From contig OX442322.1 of the NCBI GenBank assembly GCA_949358305.1, positions 8,370,001 through 8,434,000 of the forward strand: DNA of 64,000 bases, in the 5' to 3' direction. This DNA comes from Strigamia acuminata. Taxonomy: Eukaryota; Arthropoda; Chilopoda; Geophilomorpha; Linotaeniidae. Below are positions 50,930 to 60,442 of this stretch, piece by piece. Both the position numbers and the translations under genes were made by a program. Numbering within the stretch: the stretch's first letter is position 1; the number at the start of each line of letters is the position of its first letter. The notes under the pieces are model-generated. The model saw only the letters and a program-made list of their open reading frames with translations. It was not told where the DNA came from and ran no database searches.

Positions 50930-53900
50930 ATGGAGAGAGATAGCACAACAGAGCCAACAATGCGTGATCTGCTCACTGAGGAGCAGATTGAAACAATGGA
51001 ACAACGTTGGGAATCGCAAGTTACAGCAATGAATCATCTGTTGTCTATATCGGAGAAGACAGCAGATCCAGGAGAACTGGAAGCGCTGGTGCTAACTGCG
51101 AACCCAAAAGAGACACGGATAGTAGGTGCTTTGAATGAATTACAGAATTATTCCGACCACCAATTTTATCTGGAATGCATTGACAAGCTTGAGACTATGC
51201 AAGCTAGAGTGGATCTTCTTCGCAGGAGATACGAAATTTCCAAGCGATCAATTCCTACGTTGGGAGGAAGATTAAATACGTCTACAAGCTTCAATGCAAA
51301 CACATCTATGAATGCGACAGCCTCGTTTAGAAAAAATTCGAAGCTGCCCAAACTGGAATCCGTAAAATTCGACGGAGATATTCTGAAGTACAAAACGTTC
51401 AAAAGCAACTTCGAGACCTCCGTACACAAGGATCCAGACCTGAGTAACGTTGAGAAACTACAATACTTGCAGACCATGTGCATTGGTGAGGCAGCGACTC
51501 TCATCTCCACCTTCCCTTTGATCGAGGAATCATATGACTTAGCCAGAGAGGAACTCGACAGAAACTATGGTGATGAGGATGCCCAGCAAACTGCACTAAT
51601 CAAATCCATTAGAGACTTAAAAACAATTTCCAGTGTATATCCAACCAAAGCGATAAAAGCAAACTTGACGAAAATTTCTGCGACAATAAGACTGCTCGAG
51701 CAATTAAAGATTCCAATTCAAACTTCCGGAGCTTTCTTATTGCCCGACATAATTAGCAAGTTTCCGAATTCCATGGCATTGAGGTTCTACCAGGTTCACG
51801 GAATGCAAAACAAGAATATCGTGACATTGCTCAATTTCTTTTTGAATGAAGTTGCAATGGCTGAGAGAACTGAAAACGTTTCTTCCTCTGAAAAATCGAA
51901 AAAAGAAAAGAATGAGAAGTCTGAAGCTGAGAAACAGAAAGCTAAGGGTTCAATGACCACGTGTGCAGCCACTCAAGACGCCAAGCAGTCTACAAGTGCA
52001 AAGACAAAGAGTGAACCTAAATCGGACAACAAAAGTGCGCCTTCAAAGACTGTAAAGTGCATTTTTTGTGACGACAATCATCTGAATGGATCGTGCGGAA
52101 AGGAGTACGAAATCAATGCAAAAATCGAAATAGTTAAGAAAAACAGACTTTGTTTTAACTGTTTCAGAACTGGACATAGAGTCGGTGATTGCAAAGTCAA
52201 ATTTTCCTGCAAGCATTGCGGTGGGAGACATCACTCCACCATTTGCAAAAAACAAGAAGTGAAGAATTCTCCAAGCAATGTAGAGAAGCCGAAGGAGCCA
52301 CAAGTGACGACCCACGTCTCATGTGCCATCTCCACGACCCTTCAATTAATGATTTTCACCGCGGATTTAAAAACGAAGTCTGGTGGATTTCATCATATTC
52401 GTGGCATGATTGATCCGGGCAGCCATAGGTCATTTATTACCACTGCATTGGTCAACCGTCTCAAGTTGAGGAAATGTGGAAGTATATCGGCGACCACTCA
52501 AAGATTTAATGACTCTACGCCAGCAGAAATAGACTACGATGTTTTCAACATAAATCTCAAGTCAAAACATGATGAACAAGATATCAAGTTGACCATGTTA
52601 TCCGTTGAAAACCTTCCGAGAGTGCAAGGAATCTTGAATCCTTCTGTCATAGAAAAGGTGAAGAAACTGAAAATGGAGTTAGCCGAAGATTTGCCAGCAA
52701 CGACTGCCAATGTTGACCTCCTGTTAGGAGTTGACGTTTGGTGGAAAATTGTGAAAGAAGGTCGCAAGAAGATTAATGAAGATCTTGGACTTATCAACAC
52801 GTTGTTCGGATGGGTACTTTCCGGTGCAGCTGGAAATACCAGCCTGTTTGAAGAGGAAGCCGATCTTACATCGTGTTGCAATACCTGCCAGATCGATATT
52901 AATCAGAAGCTGGACAAATTGTGGAATCTGGAAGCGATAGGAATAAATTCTGGAGAAAAAGAATCTGACTTTACCAGAGACAGATTTGAAAAGACAACCC
53001 AGCGAATGGATGACGGAAGATATGAAGTCTTGTTGCCATTCAACGGTTTAGAAGAGGATTTGGACTCTAATTGGGAAAAATCGATAAACCAATTGGCAAA
53101 TACTCTCAAACGAATAGACACGAATGAAGATCTCAAGAAGAGGTATGATGAGGCAATAATGCAATACGTTGTAGAGGAACATGCCGAAGAGGTTCCCAAA
53201 GAAGAACGTTTTTTGAGAAAAGGCATCTATAATATTCCTCACCACCCCGTTGTGAAGGAGGACAGGGATACGACAAAATTTAGGATCGTGTTCAACGCAT
53301 CGTCTGCCAAAAAAGGAAAACTTTCGTTGAATGAGTGCTTGTACCCTGGCCCATCTTTAAATCCAGACTTAATTCTTGTGTTGGTGAGATTTAGACTATA
53401 TTGCATCCCTGTAATCGCTGACATTAAGCAGGCTTTCCTTCAGGTTTTGATTAACCCTACACATAGGAATTTCTTACGTTTCTTATGGGTTACTCGTGAC
53501 TATTTCAAACAACCGTATTCGTGGCAAAACCTGTGGAATAACATACTAATTTTGAGGATGATTGTCGTACCATTTGGGGTAATATCTTCTCCATTTCTCC
53601 TTTGTGCTACGATACGAAAACAAGCGAAACAATTTGAAGAAACTCATCCTAAAGAAGTAGATGCTTTAGATAGCGGAATCTTTATGGATGATTTGACTTC
53701 TGGAGGAGATTTCACCGCCGATACAACGACACATGCAGAGAATTTGAAGATGATTCTAGACGACGGGAAACTTCCCCTTGTTAAATGGGCAACCGCTAGC
53801 AGAACCGTCTTTGAAAATCTTCAATCAAAAAATTTTCACATGAGAGGTGAGAATTTTGACGACCTTCAAATCATCAAGATGTTGGGAATCTTATGGAATA

Positions 53901-56191
53901 CACAAGACGACATGATTATGTTTAAAATCCCGAAGTTAGAGAAAATTCCCACAACGAAACGCGAAGTGGTCTCATTTATGGCATCCATATTTGATCCGAT
54001 GGGTCTCATTTCACCTGTCGTTCTTCGAATGAAACTGCTTGTTCAAGCTATCTGGGCTCGAACAAAAAATTGGGACGAAGTGATTCTTGACTCCGAGAAA
54101 AAAGAAGTCGAAGAATTTAATCTCGACATACAGAAGTTGAAGGAATTAAAAGTTCAACGTTGGCTACAGACTTATTCAGGTCAGGACATAACATTGGAAG
54201 TTTTCTGCGATGCCAGTATGAAAGCATTTGGCTGTTCAATTTTTGTCGTCAATGTGGATGGCAAAAGAACTTTACTGTTGAGCAAATGCCGTATTGCGCC
54301 AGCCAAGAAAATTACGCTTCCTCGACTTGAATTAACTGCAGCATTGGTAGGAGTAAGAATGACAAAGTATCTGCTTGAGAATTTTCTTCCTGGTTATCCA
54401 GTCACTGAAGTGCGATACTACTCGGACTCCACCATTACTTTAGCCTGGATCAATTCCGATAAAAATGTGTGGAAGCCATACGTCTCGAACCGTGTTCAAG
54501 AAATTACTTCTTCAACCAAGCCCGAACAATGGTCCCACGTACCAACGGAATTTAACCCAGCTGATTTGTTAACTCGACCACAGAACTCAAAAACATTAAT
54601 GAACAATAAGCTTTGGTGGTTCGGAGTTGATGTTTCAAAACTAGAGAAAAAGGAAGTTATACAAGAAAATCTTTCAGAAGAGGAACGAAAAATCATTGTG
54701 ATGACTATTCAAGTTAAAGAAAGCTTTATTGGTCAATTCTTCAAACGTTTCCGTGATTACAACCGACTTTTAGGAGTTTTTTCTTATATTTTGAGGTGGA
54801 AAAACAAACTTTTGCGCGGTGAGCCTCTCTCGCCACTCGAGTTAGAGACGAACCAATTGAAGATCCTGCAGTTTTCGCAGAAACTGCATTTTTCTGAGGA
54901 ACTTGAGGATGTGAAAAACAAACGAGAACTGAGTAAACATTCCACCCTACGAAATTTCGAGCTTTTCATTGACGAGGACGGATTACTTCGACTTCGTAGT
55001 CGCTTGAAAAAATCTTTATTGACTTTTGATGAGGTTTATCCAATTATTCTACCTTACGATAGTTGGTTAACAAGATTGTTGATCAAAAAAGTGCATCTGG
55101 AACTATTTCATGGTGATATAAGCGAAACATTATACCGTTTACGTGAGCAATATTGGATCGTAAAAGGAAGGAGAACAATTCAGACAGTTATTCGAGAATG
55201 TGCAATTTGCAGACGTGGAAAACTTGCACGAAACAACCCTTCTACAGGTGACCTTCCTTCTGAACGTATAACTCCAGCCGCTCCATTCCAACACACGGGA
55301 ATTGACCATCTTGGGCCAATTTACGTCGGAACTAACAAGAAAGAACGCAAAAAGGTTTATATTCTTTTATTCACATGTATGGTGACCCGATCCCTACATT
55401 TAGAGGTTTCCGATGACCTTTCTGTTCAAAAGTTTCTACTTGCAATGAGACGATTCGGAGCACGTTTTGGCTATCCTGCTAAAATATTCTCCGATAATAG
55501 CAAAACCTTCGAGCGCGGCAGCGTGGAGTTACAATCGTGGGGAAAACTAATTGGACACAAGGACATACAGACTTTCCTATCTGAAAAAAAAGTGATTTGG
55601 ACTTTTATCCCACCACTGTCCCCCTGGATGGGCGGGGCATGGGAACGCCTCGTCCGGTCAGTTAAGGATAAACTTCGAAAAACATTACTTCGCTATACAG
55701 TTGACTTGGAAACTCTCCAAACTTTGGCTTTAGAAATTAGTTCAGTGTTAAATTCAAGACCCTTATCTTACGTCCCAGACAGTGTTGATGGTGGTAGAAT
55801 TTTGGCACCTGAAAACTTTTTAACAGGAGGCATGCCAAAGTACTTAATAAACAAAAAACTTAGTGCGATTAAAAAATCAGATTTGAGAAAACTTGATACA
55901 AAACGACGAAAATTTATATGGGATTTCTGGCAGATCTGGAAACAGAGTTATCTCATGCAATTGAGAAACTTTTACGAAACCAAAGGTGATAAGTTCTTCA
56001 AAAATCCTAAAGTGGATCAAATTGTGCTACTAGAAAAAATAGGAACAAATCCCTATTTTTGGCCCCTTGCCAGGATAAAAGAAATTTTTTCCGGTGATGA
56101 TGGTCTTATCAGAATTGTCAAAGTAGTGTTACCCGATGGAAGAGAGTTAAAAAGATCAGTGAAACATGTGAGAGCTCTTGAACTAGAGTGA
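50930..56191 (+). CDS. BEL/Pao gag-pol polyprotein (A3), intact, 1753 aa
   Basis: The ATG at 50930 is the same start as in A2. The layout is gag, three knuckles, DPGSH aspartic protease, RT with FMDDLTSG, RNase H, HHCC/DDE integrase and DUF5641-like end, with no stop or frameshift. By eye the translation equals that of A2. With matching LTRs on both sides, this is the best candidate for a protein source able to mobilise family A. Its own altered primer-binding site may hinder copying in cis. No envelope ORF follows. Confidence 0.95.
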   Translation: MERDSTTEPTMRDLLTEEQIETMEQRWESQVTAMNHLLSISEKTADPGELEALVLTANPKETRIVGALNELQNYSDHQFYLECIDKLETMQARVDLLRRRYEISKRSIPTLGGRLNTSTSFNANTSMNATASFRKNSKLPKLESVKFDGDILKYKTFKSNFETSVHKDPDLSNVEKLQYLQTMCIGEAATLISTFPLIEESYDLAREELDRNYGDEDAQQTALIKSIRDLKTISSVYPTKAIKANLTKISATIRLLEQLKIPIQTSGAFLLPDIISKFPNSMALRFYQVHGMQNKNIVTLLNFFLNEVAMAERTENVSSSEKSKKEKNEKSEAEKQKAKGSMTTCAATQDAKQSTSAKTKSEPKSDNKSAPSKTVKCIFCDDNHLNGSCGKEYEINAKIEIVKKNRLCFNCFRTGHRVGDCKVKFSCKHCGGRHHSTICKKQEVKNSPSNVEKPKEPQVTTHVSCAISTTLQLMIFTADLKTKSGGFHHIRGMIDPGSHRSFITTALVNRLKLRKCGSISATTQRFNDSTPAEIDYDVFNINLKSKHDEQDIKLTMLSVENLPRVQGILNPSVIEKVKKLKMELAEDLPATTANVDLLLGVDVWWKIVKEGRKKINEDLGLINTLFGWVLSGAAGNTSLFEEEADLTSCCNTCQIDINQKLDKLWNLEAIGINSGEKESDFTRDRFEKTTQRMDDGRYEVLLPFNGLEEDLDSNWEKSINQLANTLKRIDTNEDLKKRYDEAIMQYVVEEHAEEVPKEERFLRKGIYNIPHHPVVKEDRDTTKFRIVFNASSAKKGKLSLNECLYPGPSLNPDLILVLVRFRLYCIPVIADIKQAFLQVLINPTHRNFLRFLWVTRDYFKQPYSWQNLWNNILILRMIVVPFGVISSPFLLCATIRKQAKQFEETHPKEVDALDSGIFMDDLTSGGDFTADTTTHAENLKMILDDGKLPLVKWATASRTVFENLQSKNFHMRGENFDDLQIIKMLGILWNTQDDMIMFKIPKLEKIPTTKREVVSFMASIFDPMGLISPVVLRMKLLVQAIWARTKNWDEVILDSEKKEVEEFNLDIQKLKELKVQRWLQTYSGQDITLEVFCDASMKAFGCSIFVVNVDGKRTLLLSKCRIAPAKKITLPRLELTAALVGVRMTKYLLENFLPGYPVTEVRYYSDSTITLAWINSDKNVWKPYVSNRVQEITSSTKPEQWSHVPTEFNPADLLTRPQNSKTLMNNKLWWFGVDVSKLEKKEVIQENLSEEERKIIVMTIQVKESFIGQFFKRFRDYNRLLGVFSYILRWKNKLLRGEPLSPLELETNQLKILQFSQKLHFSEELEDVKNKRELSKHSTLRNFELFIDEDGLLRLRSRLKKSLLTFDEVYPIILPYDSWLTRLLIKKVHLELFHGDISETLYRLREQYWIVKGRRTIQTVIRECAICRRGKLARNNPSTGDLPSERITPAAPFQHTGIDHLGPIYVGTNKKERKKVYILLFTCMVTRSLHLEVSDDLSVQKFLLAMRRFGARFGYPAKIFSDNSKTFERGSVELQSWGKLIGHKDIQTFLSEKKVIWTFIPPLSPWMGGAWERLVRSVKDKLRKTLLRYTVDLETLQTLALEISSVLNSRPLSYVPDSVDGGRILAPENFLTGGMPKYLINKKLSAIKKSDLRKLDTKRRKFIWDFWQIWKQSYLMQLRNFYETKGDKFFKNPKVDQIVLLEKIGTNPYFWPLARIKEIFSGDDGLIRIVKVVLPDGRELKRSVKHVRALELE

Positions 56192-56246
56192 CTAATAAGA
56201 CTTTGTGTGTGGTTCTCTCTTCTCTCTCCTTTCGCCGGCAATTCTC
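56192..56246 (+). other. Pyrimidine-rich stretch before the A3 3' LTR
   Basis: Identical to the A2 counterpart: CTCTCTTCTCTCTCC then CGCCGGCAATTCTC. Confidence 0.7.
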
Positions 56247-57878
56247 TGTTGCAAACAGAGTGGAATATAAATTGATACTGCTTTTTATTTGCCATTTTAT
56301 TGTCCTATTAAATATTCAAAGTGTTGTTAAATTTTGCTTCTAATAGTTTGACTTACATTTCAGGTGTTTTTTGTGTCATATTAAAGCTTTTAGTTCATTA
56401 TTTTCTTATATTGTCATGAATTTTGGGTATTGTGTGTTTAAATAGACTTATTCTAGTGTGTTTTATTTTGCATAACATTTTAATCTTATTTTACAGGATT
56501 TTTTTGCATTATTAAAACTATTAAAGTGTTTTATGATACTGTTGTTTATTAAAATATGATATTTCATTGTCTATTGCATTTATTTCAAGTGTTATTTATA
56601 AGAATTTGTCTTATATTATCAATTCCTATTCATTTTGTGTGTTTCCGTGTGAAATTGGGTGCATCCGTCGTCAAACAGTTCACTAGTGTAATTGGAGTGA
56701 CGTCATATTTCGAAATCTAGTTCGGTTTTGACTCCAACTTCTAACCTTTCGTTTTCATTGAATTCTTGTCGTTAGAATTGATCCTAATATTGTTTTAGAC
56801 TAATTCAGGGGTGATCTGTCGATCTGTGCACTTAGTTTCTTTCCCGGAGCAGCCGTTTTGTCTGTACGAACGATCGTGACGGACCTCGCATATGCGTTGC
56901 CGTCCGCGATCGTTTCTTTTCTTTCAAGACTAATTTTCATGTGTATTCTTATTAAAAGTGCTTTATTTTGAAGGAAATTACTTTTCCTAAGTGTATTTAT
57001 TAGTAACATTACCTAGTATTTGCTATATTCTTGTGTCAGAATTCAAATGTCGTGTTTTGCCGCTCTTATTGAGTTGTACGGGCGCCATGTTGGATTTATT
57101 CGCTAATTTCGTTATTAAATCGATTCTATTGTATTATTAATACTTCTTTTGCATTTACTATTTCATTTCATTGTATTTTAGTGCATATTATTTACCATTT
57201 CAGTGATTTTGTGAGGTTTTAAATTCAAATCTTTGCATTACGTAACTTTGCTGTATTCTGATTGGCTGAGCCGATCGTCTGCTTCCCGATTGATTCTTTC
57301 TGTATTTTCTCATTGTTTTAAGTGTTTTTGAGCATTGTTACCATTTACTTTTATGTTCCTGACATCTTTGTGGTCATTTTGACATATTGCAATTTGATTT
57401 TAATGCATTTTTGAGCAATCGCTCACTTCAATGTATTTCATTTTTCTCCGTTGTCATAGCAACGGAATTTCTCAATTGTGTTTTTTACCTTGGCGCGTGC
57501 CGTGACCATTGTTTTGCACGTGCATTTTCTTTGTTAGCCAACGTACATTCGTGTATTTGGTCAGTTATCATTCTACTTCCGAATAAATAAGTTGTTTTAT
57601 GTTATCTCCTGGAGTTTTTACTTTCGTCGCCATTACAATGTGTCGGGAGTAGCCAAACATTTTCCCAGACTGGTCAATGGTTAAGCGGACACTTGGATAC
57701 CATTCAACAGTAGTTTCTACAGGGATTCCTTCATTCTCCAATGCATTTCGGGACAAATTAAATCTGTTTCCACACGGTATACGTACTAACCTCACTATAC
57801 GATCGTTTGAGTGGATTGGCGGGAGATTCAAAACGCCATGGCTCAGTTCTTTTCTGTCCTGTGTGATTGACCGCTACA
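56247..57878 (+). repeat. 3' LTR of A3 (1632 bp)
   Basis: Same length and, by eye, same sequence as 48332-49963. RFX-like palindrome at 57448-57465. Confidence 0.95.
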
Positions 57879-57968
57879 TCACGTTACACATTGCAACGTC
57901 ACGAGGCAGCTTTGGGAATTTGAGGGTTGACTGACGAATGCCCCGCCCTATCGGCGTACTTCAACAAC
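57879..57968. other. Orphan 90-bp stretch between A3 and D
   Basis: It matches none of the families by eye. A frame ends SRGSFGNLRVD, which vaguely recalls the LELD end of BEL polyproteins, but this is too weak to call. It may be C' interior or the site where D inserted. Confidence 0.3.
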
Positions 57969-59535
57969 TGTTGCAAGACAGCGTGGAAGAATTGTTGTGC
58001 TGAGATTGTGTCAATAAATAATACTAATTGCTTTTATTTGTTTAATTTTCCTTTAGTGTTTTATTTTTCATAATTAACTGATATTTTTCACTTTACAGGA
58101 ATTTTGACTTATTAAAATGTTTTTCATTGATTTTTATTGTCACTTTTCGATTTAATGTAGTGTTATTACCTTGCTATTATTTTATTTGTGTCTTTTTGAG
58201 TGCATTTATGAACCTTTCTATTAATTTTCCCTGATTTTGTGTTTATTGCGTGCAGTTCTAATGTTTTCTTCGTTTTCTGGCATACATTTGCGATGCTCGT
58301 TACGTCATTTTTCGGTTCCTAGCGGACTTTTGCTTCCGTCTTCTAACCTTTCGTTTAGTGTTTTAAAACTCATTTGGAGTTTGTTTTACTATTGTTTCAG
58401 ACTAATTCGGGTCTGATCTTTCTTTCTGGATGCATTAGAACTGCCCAAAATGCTTCGATCGGTTGTTTCGAACGTTCGTTGTCGGTTGCCGTAAAAGCGT
58501 AGCCGAGAATGTTCGGTTCGATCAACAATTCGTATTTATTAAACTTGTGTGTATTCATTCAGTATTTTGTAATGGGAATTATTAATTACTCTTGTAATTT
58601 AATCACTACTTTATTCGTTATTTACATTAAGTGCCTTTTATTCCAATTTCGAATCGTTTTGACGCTTTTGCAATGTTCGCCGGACGCCATGTTTGATCCA
58701 ACACCTTTGTTTTGTTCGCCGATCGCCATGTTTGTCCCAAGCGACGATTACACAATGTAACCGTTATTTTTGTATTTTATATTCTTATAATCTGCATTTA
58801 CTATTTCATTTCGAAGTGTTTTCACCTGTATTCTTTGCTATTTTTGCATTTTTATTCCGTTCGGAATTCAAATGTTTTGATTGCATCATTTTGCTTGACG
58901 CTGATTGGCTGTCTCGATCGTCTGCTTGACTATCATTGTTTTCGCTCCGTTTGCACTGTTTTACTTTTTTGATCTTATTGTTGTGATTAGATATTTTATT
59001 CCTGGTATTCTTGTGGTCATTTTAGTGTATCACAATCTTTATTTCGTGCAGTTTTTATGTAACTACAACTTTGCTGTGATTTCGTTTCCTCCGTTGCTAT
59101 GACAACGGAGTTTCTTGTGTATCTGTATTTCGCCGCTATCGGCTTGGCGCGTGCCGTAATTGGGTACTGCGCATGTGCGGTTCCTCAGGAACCAATGTAA
59201 TCAGTGTATTTTATTCAGTTCTCAACCAACTTTTTAATAAACAAGTTGTTTTTTGTTAACTCCCGTGTTTTCTATTTTCAACCTTAGTTTTCAATGTGTT
59301 GTGAGTAGTTAAGCCTTTCCCTGGATTAGCCATTGATTCAGCACTCCATTGGATATTAATCATCGGTGTTCCCATCAATGCTCCATGCATTCAACAATAG
59401 TTTTCAGTGCGGATTTGTGTTCTCAGCGCGGTTTTCGTACTAATTTAACAATACGATCACTTGAGTTTTTAGAAGCGGGAAATTCAAATTGCCCCGACCC
59501 CATTCCTAGCTGTTTGGTGTTGACAGACCGCAACA
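57969..59535 (+). repeat. 5' LTR of D (1567 bp)
   Basis: TGTTGCAAGACAG to CCGCAACA. AATAAA at 59236-59241, RFX-like palindrome at 59091-59108, CGCCATGTTTG motifs near 58685 and 58724. The end is fixed by comparison with A (same spacing to the primer-binding site). Confidence 0.88.
59091..59108 (+). promoter_or_regulatory. RFX/X-box-like palindrome in the D LTR
   Basis: CCGTTGCTATGACAACGG, the reverse-complement form of the A motif, kept although most LTR sequence around it has diverged. Confidence 0.5.
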
Positions 59536-59550
59536 TCGAATACGTTCTTT

Positions 59551-59567
59551 TGGTGCCGTGACCAGGA
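59551..59567 (+). other. tRNA-His-type primer-binding site of D
   Basis: TGGTGCCGTGACCAGGA, 15 bp after the LTR. Confidence 0.88.
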
Positions 59568-60008
59568 TATCGTCTGCTTTTCGTGAGTGTTTCCGTTACG
59601 TCAGTGATACGTTAGCTTGTTCATCTGGTTCGAGCAGCGGAATTTACGTTCGTGTGTCGTCGTCAGCAAAACGTGTCGTCGTTCAATGTGACTACAGTCG
59701 CAACGGTGACATTTTGTGCGTCGATTACGAACATTTGAGTGCCAGCAACGATTTCCTACGGTCGCCATCTTGGATAAGGATAACACAACGCGCTGTGCTG
59801 AGAAGTCGATTCGCCCCTGGATTTATTGCTTTTCTTGTGTTTTATCATTCAGTGCATTTATTTTGGAGGTTTTGTTTGCATGAGGGTATTGTTTTGGGTA
59901 TTCTTTTTGGTGTTATTGCTGTTTCATATGCTAATCTTAAGGGAAATTTAGTAAAAGTGAATTTTATTGCAAATCGTTTTAGTTTTTTCTTTAATTTTAT
60001 GCATGCAT

Positions 60009-60036
60009 CTCCATATAACTGGCTTAACCAGGGGAG
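60009..60036 (+). promoter_or_regulatory. Conserved leader hairpin (D), with compensatory change
   Basis: The outer stem CTCC/GGAG is kept. The inner stem is CTGG/CCAG where A and B have CTGC/GCAG, so both sides of one pair changed together. Confidence 0.62.
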
Positions 60037-60442
60037 ATTTAGATTTTTTGAAGCTAGTTACTGGTCAGTCTCTCATTGCAAGGGCTGTCAGTCATTAACG
60101 CTAATTTTTGATAGTGGTTTTCGTGCGAATTTCGTTCCAAACGAATCGCCGAAAATATTTCAAACTTGTGTAGGACTTTTTGAGTCACGTTTTTCATACG
60201 TGTTCAAGGTCGCTCGTGTGTTTTAGCATCCCTGATTGTTAAAACACTCGATATTCTTGTGCATTTTCATATGATTTTTTGTCATTTGGGCAATTAAACG
60301 TTGAAAAATTCTGTGTATTTTTGGGGGATAAAATAACAAATTTTATTCTTTTAAAAGTTGAAAGCGAAGTGTTTTTTGTCAAACGAGATTTTATTTTCCT
60401 TTTCGCAATTTGCAGCCGTGAATTTGTGAGAGGAGAGAAAAC

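Larger units (their letters stand above)
48332..57878 (+). mobile_element. BEL/Pao retrotransposon A3, structurally complete
   Basis: 9547 bp with two 1632-bp LTRs that look identical, primer-binding site with one extra base, leader, intact 1753-residue gag-pol and the pyrimidine-rich stretch before the 3' LTR. Flanks are TCTC (left) and TCAC (right), an imperfect candidate duplication. It interrupts the C' interior. Confidence 0.93.
59536..60442 (+). other. D 5' leader
   Basis: 907 bp aligning with the A leader. It holds CGCCATCTTGGA (59763-59774), the conserved hairpin (60009-60036), the 40-bp identical block (60053-60092), an inverted repeat TGTTTTA/TAAAACA near 60218-60246, and TTTGCAG before the ATG. 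Confidence 0.8.

Noticed and set aside
56192-56246. Envelope gene after pol, as in some BEL retroviruses
   Set aside because: Only 55 bp lie between the gag-pol stop and the 3' LTR in A, and similarly little in B and C.
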